Shown piece by piece: positions 58,840 to 64,000 of a stretch of DNA of 64,000 bases (position 1 is its first letter; the number at the start of each line of letters is the position of its first letter). This DNA comes from Chamaelirium japonicum (taxonomy: Eukaryota > Streptophyta > Magnoliopsida > Liliales > Melanthiaceae): NCBI GenBank assembly GCA_947650365.1, contig OX393550.1, forward strand, positions 119,831,874 to 119,895,873, in the 5' to 3' direction. The notes under the pieces were generated by a model. It searched no databases. It saw only the letters and a list, made by a program, of their open reading frames with translations, and was not told the DNA's origin. The position numbers and the translations under genes are program-made.

Positions 58840-61045
58840 ATCGGTCAAATTTATACTAGATCTGGCAAAAAACCAAGGTTTTTTGCCGATCACTCGAACC
58901 TTGACCGGATAATTTTTTACCGATCGGTCAAACTTGACCGATCGGCTAAAATCATTCGATCGGTCAAATTTCTACTAGATCTGGCAAAAAACCAAGGTTT
59001 TTTGCCGATCACTCGAACCTTGACCGGATAATTTTTTACCGATCGGTCAAACTTGACCGATCGGCTAAAATCATTCGATCGGTCAAATTTCTACTAGATC
59101 TGGCAAAAAACAAAGGTTTTTTGCCGATCACTCGAACCTTGACCGGATAATTTTTTACCGATCGGTCAAACTTGACCGATCGGCTAAAATCATTCGATCG
59201 GTCAAATTTCTACTAGATCTGGCAAAAAACCAAGGTTTTTTGCCGATCACTCGAACCTTGACCGGATAATTTTTTACCGATCGGTCAAACCTGACCGATC
59301 GGCTAAAATCATTCGATCGGTCAAATTTCTACTAGATCTGGCAAAAAACCAAGGTTTTTTGCCGATCACTCGAACCTTGACCGGATAATTTTTTACCGAT
59401 CGGTCAAACTTGATCGATCGGCTAAAATCATTCGATCGGTCAAATTTCTACTAGATCTGGCAAAAAACCAAGGTTTTTTGCCGATCACTCGAACCTTGAC
59501 CGGATAATTTTTTACCGATCGGTCAAACTTGATCGATCGGCTAAAATCATTCGATCGGTCAAATTTCTACTAGATCTGGCAAAAAACCAAGGTTTTTTGC
59601 CGATCACTCTAACCTTGACCGGATAATTTTTTACCGATCGGTCAAACTTGACCGATCGGCTAAAATCATTCGATCGGTCAAATTTCTACTAGATCTGGCA
59701 AAAAACCAAGGTTTTTTGCCGATCACTCGAACCTTGATCGGATAATTTTTTACCGATCGGTTAAACTTGACCGATCGGCTAAAATCATTCGATCGGTCAA
59801 ATTTCTACTAGATCTGGCAAAAAACCAAGGTTTTTTTTTTGCCGATCACTCGAACCTTGACCGGATAATTTTTTACCGATCGGTCAAACTTGACCGATCG
59901 GCTAAAATCATTCGATCGGTCAAATTTCTACTAGATCTGGCAAAAAACCAAGGTTTTTTGCCGATCACTCGAACCTTGACCGGATAATTTTTTACCGATC
60001 GGTCAAACTTGACCGATCGGCTAAAATCATTCGATCGGTCAAATTTCTACTAGATCTGGCAAAAAACCAAGGTTTTTTGCCGATCACTCGAACCTTGACC
60101 GGATAATTTTTTACCGATCGGTCAAACTTGACCGATCGGCTAAAATCATTTGATCGGTCAAATTTCTACTAGATCTGGCAAAAAACCAAGGTTTTTTGCC
60201 GATCACTCGAACCTTGACCGGATACTTTTTTATGGATCGGTAAAACTTGACCAATCGGCTAAAATCATTCGATCGGTCAAATTTCTACTAGATCTGGCAA
60301 AAAACCAAGATTTTTTGCCGATCACTCGAACCTTGACCGGATAATTTTTTACCGATCGGCTAAAATCATTCGATCGGTCAAATTTCTACTAGATCTGGCA
60401 AAAAACCAAGGTTTTTTGCCGATCACTCGAACCTTGACCGGATAATTTTTTACCGATCGGTCAAACTTGACCGATCGGCTAAAATCATTCGATCGGTCAA
60501 ATTTCTACTCTGGCAAAAAACCAAGGCTTTTTGCCGATCACTCGAACCTTGACCGGATAATTTTTTACCGAACGGTCAAACTTGACCGATCGGCTAAAAT
60601 CATTCGATCGGTCAATTTATTACTGGATCGGTCAAAAAACCATGTTTTTTGACCGATCACTCGATCCTTGACCGGTTGAATTTTAACCGATCGGTCAAAA
60701 TTGACCGATCAGCCAAAATCAACCAATCGGTCAAATTTTATACTGGATCGGTCAAAAAACCATGTTTTTTGACCGATCACTCGATCCTTGACCGGTTGAA
60801 TTTTGACCGATCGGTCAAAATTTGACCGATCGGTCAAATTTGACCGATCGGTCAAAAATTAACCGATCGGTCAAAATCAACCGATCGGTCAAATTTTCTA
60901 CTGGATCGGTCAAAAAACCATGTTTTTTGACCGATCACCCGATCCTTGACCGGTTGAATTTTGGCCGATCGGTCAAAATTTGACCGATCGGTCAAATTTT
61001 GTCCGATCGGCCAAAAATTAACCGATCGGTCAAAATTGACCGATC
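58840..61045. repeat. 119-bp tandem array, about 18 units, in element F
   Basis: The unit is 119 bp over most of the array (starts near 58844, 58963, 59082, 59201 and so on to about 60499), then becomes irregular to 61045. Each unit has two perfect dyads: GGCAAAAAACC, AA, GGTTTTTTGCC; and CCGATCGGTCAA, AC, TTGACCGATCGG. Neighbouring units are nearly identical. The last 450 bp are a simpler CGATCGGTCAA-rich form. Short frames across it are not genes. Confidence 0.96.
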
Positions 61046-61150
61046 AGTCCTTTTTTGTGCTAACACTCGACAAGCTTCTTCGTGCCTTTTGCGACAGGGG
61101 GTTGCTATTTTTGCACCAAATCCAAGCCAGCCAGAACGAACTCTAGCTAA

Positions 61151-61165
61151 CTTGGAGGGGGTAAC
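61151..61165 (+). other. Polypurine tract of element F
   Basis: TTGGAGGGGGTAAC sits immediately before the 3' LTR, in the usual position for the plus-strand primer. Confidence 0.75.
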
Positions 61166-62087
61166 TGTGGGTGCAAATTTTGGTAAGAAGTCTTCAAACA
61201 GCGGGACCCACCGGCCCTGCCTGGTGGGCCCCTAGAGACAACAGCGGGACCCACCGGCCCTGCCTGGTGGGCCCCTGTAGACAATAGTGGGACCCACCGG
61301 CCCTGCCTGGTGGGCCCCTGGAGACAACAGTGGGACCCACCGGCCCTGCCTGGTGGGCCCCTGGAGACAACAGCGGGACCCAACGGCCCTGCCTGGTGGG
61401 CCCCTGGAGACAACAGCGGGACCCACCGGCCCTGCCTGGTGGGCCCCTGGAGACAACAGCGGGACCCACCGGCCCTGCCTGGTGGGCCCACGAGGACTAT
61501 CACGGGATCCACCGGCCCTGCCTGGTGGGCCCACGAGGGCTACCAAGGGACCCACCTGCCCTGCCTGGTGGACCCCCGAAGACAACAGCAGGACCCACCA
61601 GCCTTACCTGGAGGATCCCCAGATACGGCAGCAAAAACCGCCATTTACCCCGGAATTCCTCCCAGAGAATCCTATAAATAGCAGAGCCTTCGAATGTAAA
61701 TGGATCCAAAAATTCTGATTTTCCACTCTGAGATCTGACTTTCAGAACCAGAGCTCTGGAATCTCTCAACTTTCCCTCTTCCATCTCCCTTTGATCTCTC
61801 TCCTTCGAAGAGATCAGATTGTCTTGAGTGAGACTCGGCCTGTCGAGATCACTTCGATACAAGTGTTAGTGAATTCGGGTTGCTCCCAATAGCATGGAGA
61901 CGTAGGCTTCGGCTGAACTCCGAGATCATATCTCTCGTGTCAAATCTCTGATTGCATCTCTCTCTCTCTGTTTGCATTTTGTGAGCTCCAACTCCAATCG
62001 ATAGATCGAGCAACGCTCTCTTCGACTTCAACTTCGATTGACTGGTGAGGCGAGGTCTTCGGGTCGGCACGAAGATTTTCCCCCACA
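61166..62087 (+). repeat. 3' LTR of element F
   Basis: A 922-bp LTR, almost identical to 48010-48976. It has ten 43-bp units (61199-61628), a TATA box at 61672-61681 and ends TTTTCCCCCACA. The target duplication AACCT follows at 62088-62092. Confidence 0.96.
61199..61628 (+). repeat. 43-bp tandem hairpin repeat, 10 units, in the F 3' LTR
   Basis: Ten units, of the same type as 48043-48515. The 5' LTR is 45 bp longer, almost exactly one unit. Confidence 0.96.
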
Positions 62088-62092
62088 AACCT

Positions 62093-63031
62093 TTCATTCA
62101 GTATCCTCCGCCCCTACAGGTCGAAGAGCCCGGCTCTACCGACAATACCCGGCGATGAGTGTTTCATCGCAGCCCCGGACATCACACCAATAGATGCCGA
62201 GCTCTGAAGAACCACTTGGAAGATTTGGTCGCCCTAGGCCATTTGGATCAATTCATCTCGCCCCCGAGGAGATTCGAAGTGATCCCCGCGCGGGCCCCTC
62301 GAGAAGGAGATCGCCCAGGGCCCAACAAGCCCGCTTTGCCTCCACCTCCTCAGGGTGGACCGACAGTCTGCCACACCATCAGTGGGCGTCTGAGCGACCC
62401 GAGATCCAGCAATAAGGTTCGTCGGCAAGTTAGAGAGATGGAGCGAGCTCAAAAGGTATATTTTGTCTCTCTAACCCCTGTCTTACTCCAAACACCAAGG
62501 GTCGAAGCCCGCGATTTTCTCTGGTTCTCGGAAGACGACATGGCTAGGGTTGTTACCCCTCACAATGACCCCCTCGTCATACGCCTCATGATGGCAAACA
62601 TCGAGGTACGGCAGGTCCTGGTGGACCCAGGAAGTGCTGTCGACATCCTGTTCTTATCGGCCTTCCAGCGAATGGGGTTGAGATAAATTGATTTGTCTCC
62701 CTCGACGGGCTCGCTCAGCGGTTTTATCGGCGAGGTCGCTAAGGTTGTGGGGGAGATAACCCTCACTGTAACAGCGGGTCCGGAGGTCCGTCAGACCCGC
62801 TTCGCGGTGGTGGACGGGCAGTCCGCTTTCAATGCCATCCTAGGGCGACCTTGGTTGAGGCAAATGAAGGCGGTATCGTCGCCTAACCACCAGGCCCTCA
62901 AATTCCCAACGGATAGCGGGGTCGTGGTAATTCGAAGGGATCAAGTCACTGCTACCAGATGCGAGCAAGACACCCTTCATCTCATGGATGGGGAAACCGA
63001 GGGGGCCGAGAGACCGGCACCCTCCTAGCAA
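62093..63031 (+). pseudogene. Element E end of gag and protease region
   Basis: Resumes E after the F insertion. A Tat zinc segment (FHRSPGHHTNRC) lies near 62161-62200, followed by a Pro/Arg-rich linker. The protease region has PHNDPLVIRLMMANIEV near 62560-62610 and the active-site segment VDPGSAVDILFLSAFQRMG near 62623-62680. The C-terminal FNAILGRPWLRQM segment lies near 62830-62865. The region is broken in places. Confidence 0.87.
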
Positions 63032-63249
63032 TTAATGCCCACCACGAGCGAGCTCCCTCGAAGCCCGAGAGGGATCACCTCACTTAAATCCCCTACTCCA
63101 CCCCCGGGTGGGAGCGGCGTGGATCCTAAGTTGGAGGAGAAAGGTCGCCTGTCGGGATCCCAGAAATGAAGTTTTCCCGTTGCCGAGCCGCTACAAGAAA
63201 TCAACATCGGTGGCGAGGGAGGGTTAAGGATCTTCCATCTCGGGACCGC

Positions 63250-64000
63250 GCTAACCAAGGGCGAGGTCCTAACCTTAACCAATCTACTCAGGGACTACCG
63301 CGACGTGTTCGCCTGGAGCTTCGAAGACATGCCAGGGATTGACCTAGAGGTCGCCTGCCATCGTCTGTACACCTTGCTGGACTTTACACCGGTCAAGTAA
63401 AAAGCTCGGTATATATCCGCTGCAAAGTCCGCTGCAGTGGCAGCAGAGATAGAAAAGCTGGAGCGGGCTGGGTTTATTCGAGAGGCGTACTTCCCCGAGT
63501 GGATCTCGAATATTGTGGCGGTCCCGAAGAAAAGTGGAGCGGTCAGAGTATGTATCGATTTCTCCGACCTCAACAAAGCATGCCCGAAGGACGGATTCCC
63601 CCTCCCGCGAATCGGCGCGCTGGTAGACGCTGCTGTCGAATTTCAGGCTTTGTCGTTCATGGACGGGTACTCTGGATATAATCAGATACCTCTCCATGTT
63701 GACGAGCAGGAGAAGACCGCCTTTTATTCCTGAGCGGCGTACCAGAAGCTTTTCTGCTATCGGGTTATGCCATTCGGACTCAAAAACGCGGGAGCAACCT
63801 ACCAAAGGTTAGTCACTCAGATGTTTAAAGATCAGATCGGCAGGAACGTCGAAGTCTATGTAGACGACCTATTCGTAAAAAGTCGAGAGCGAGAGGGGCA
63901 TGTTGCCGATCTCCGCGAAGTCTTTAAAGTTTTAAGAAAATACCAGATGAGACTAAACCCGACAAAGTGCGCATTCGGAGTGACCTCCGGGAAATTCCTA
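63250..64000 (+). pseudogene. Element E reverse transcriptase region, cut by the window edge
   Basis: A gypsy RT very like that of F. Its words are YRDVFAWSFEDMPGID near 63300-63345, GFIREAYFPEWISNIVAVPK (63473-63532), VCIDFSDLNKACPKDGFPLP, FMDGYSGYNQIPL, VMPFGLKNAGATYQRLV and the catalytic YVDDLFVKS (63853-63879). RKYQMRLNPTKCAFGV leads to the last base. The sequence simply runs out of the window. There are a few breaks. Confidence 0.9.

Larger units (their letters stand above)
48010..62087 (+). mobile_element. Element F: Ty3/gypsy, Tat type, looks nearly whole
   Basis: A 14.1-kb element with LTRs at 48010-48976 and 61166-62087 and the target duplication AACCT (48005-48009 and 62088-62092), inserted in E's gag. 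In order: LTR, primer motif, gag, protease, RT, RNase H, a second RNase H, integrase, short repeats, an antisense intron-bearing unit, a 119-bp array, polypurine tract, LTR. By eye the LTRs differ at about 1% outside the repeat array, so it is young. Only a few breaks are seen in the coding region. The dual RNase H plus extra unit between integrase and LTR is the hallmark of the Tat clade (Ogre, Retand and Grande group). Confidence 0.96.
45019..64000 (+). mobile_element. Element E: Ty3/gypsy, Tat type, 5' part, holding element F; runs off the window
   Basis: E comprises its 5' LTR (45019-46350), primer-site motif, gag (46441-48009), the nested F, then the end of gag, protease and most of RT to the window edge. 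It is inserted in the RT region of D, with left candidate target duplication GCTTT (45014-45018). The RT is close to that of F, and both share the motif TTGGCGCCGTCTGTGGGA after the LTR. The coding region has several breaks. The remaining pol and the 3' LTR are outside the window. Confidence 0.9.

Noticed and set aside
58840-61045. CRISPR-like regular array
   Set aside because: The whole 119-bp unit repeats, with no constant-repeat and variable-spacer division, and the setting is a plant retroelement. The 43-bp arrays fail the same test.

Overview
This window is repeat-only DNA from a flowering plant: I see no host gene. The evidence is Ty1/copia elements with iMet-type primer sites (TGGTATCAGAGC), Ty3/gypsy elements of the Tat type with two RNase H domains, and a PIF/Harbinger DNA transposon with the plant-type Myb/SANT ORF1. 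The species cannot be told from the sequence.

Nearly everything from 2149 to the right edge is one nest of transposons inserted into transposons. I could order it because most insertions keep their 5-bp target duplications. Bases 1-2148 are non-coding flank rich in microsatellites and purine/pyrimidine tracts. At 2149 a PIF/Harbinger element begins. It holds copia-I (2796-10215, + strand, TSD ACTTC), which itself carries a solo gypsy LTR (6603-7470, TSD ATAGC). The Harbinger ORF1 resumes at 10216, followed by the 3' end of its transposase on the minus strand. At 11529 a long-LTR copia element, H, cuts the transposase. H's LTR holds a solo LTR, G (12153-14529, TSD GTTAC), and is then cut at 15589 by copia A (+ strand). 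A holds copia B in its leader (18550-28404, - strand, TSD GGTAG) and is cut at 31626 by copia D (- strand). D's LTR holds copia C (32614-42431, - strand, TSD CTTAG). D's reverse transcriptase region is cut at 45019 by gypsy E (+ strand). E holds gypsy F (48010-62087, + strand, TSD AACCT). The window ends inside E's reverse transcriptase, so the far halves of E, D, A, H and the Harbinger element should lie in that order to the right.

F is the youngest-looking and most complete element. It has gag, protease, RT, two RNase H domains and integrase. It also has an antisense gene-like unit with its own TATA box and GT-AG introns (58395 down to 55624), a 119-bp tandem array with two perfect dyads per unit, and 43-bp hairpin repeats upstream of the LTR TATA box. 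Copia elements A, B and C share stem-loops in their long leaders. In two of these the loop is kept while paired stem bases change together, which points to a selected RNA structure.

The retroelements are treated as fossils: families, parts and approximate state are given, without cataloguing individual damage. LTR divergences were judged by eye, not computed.
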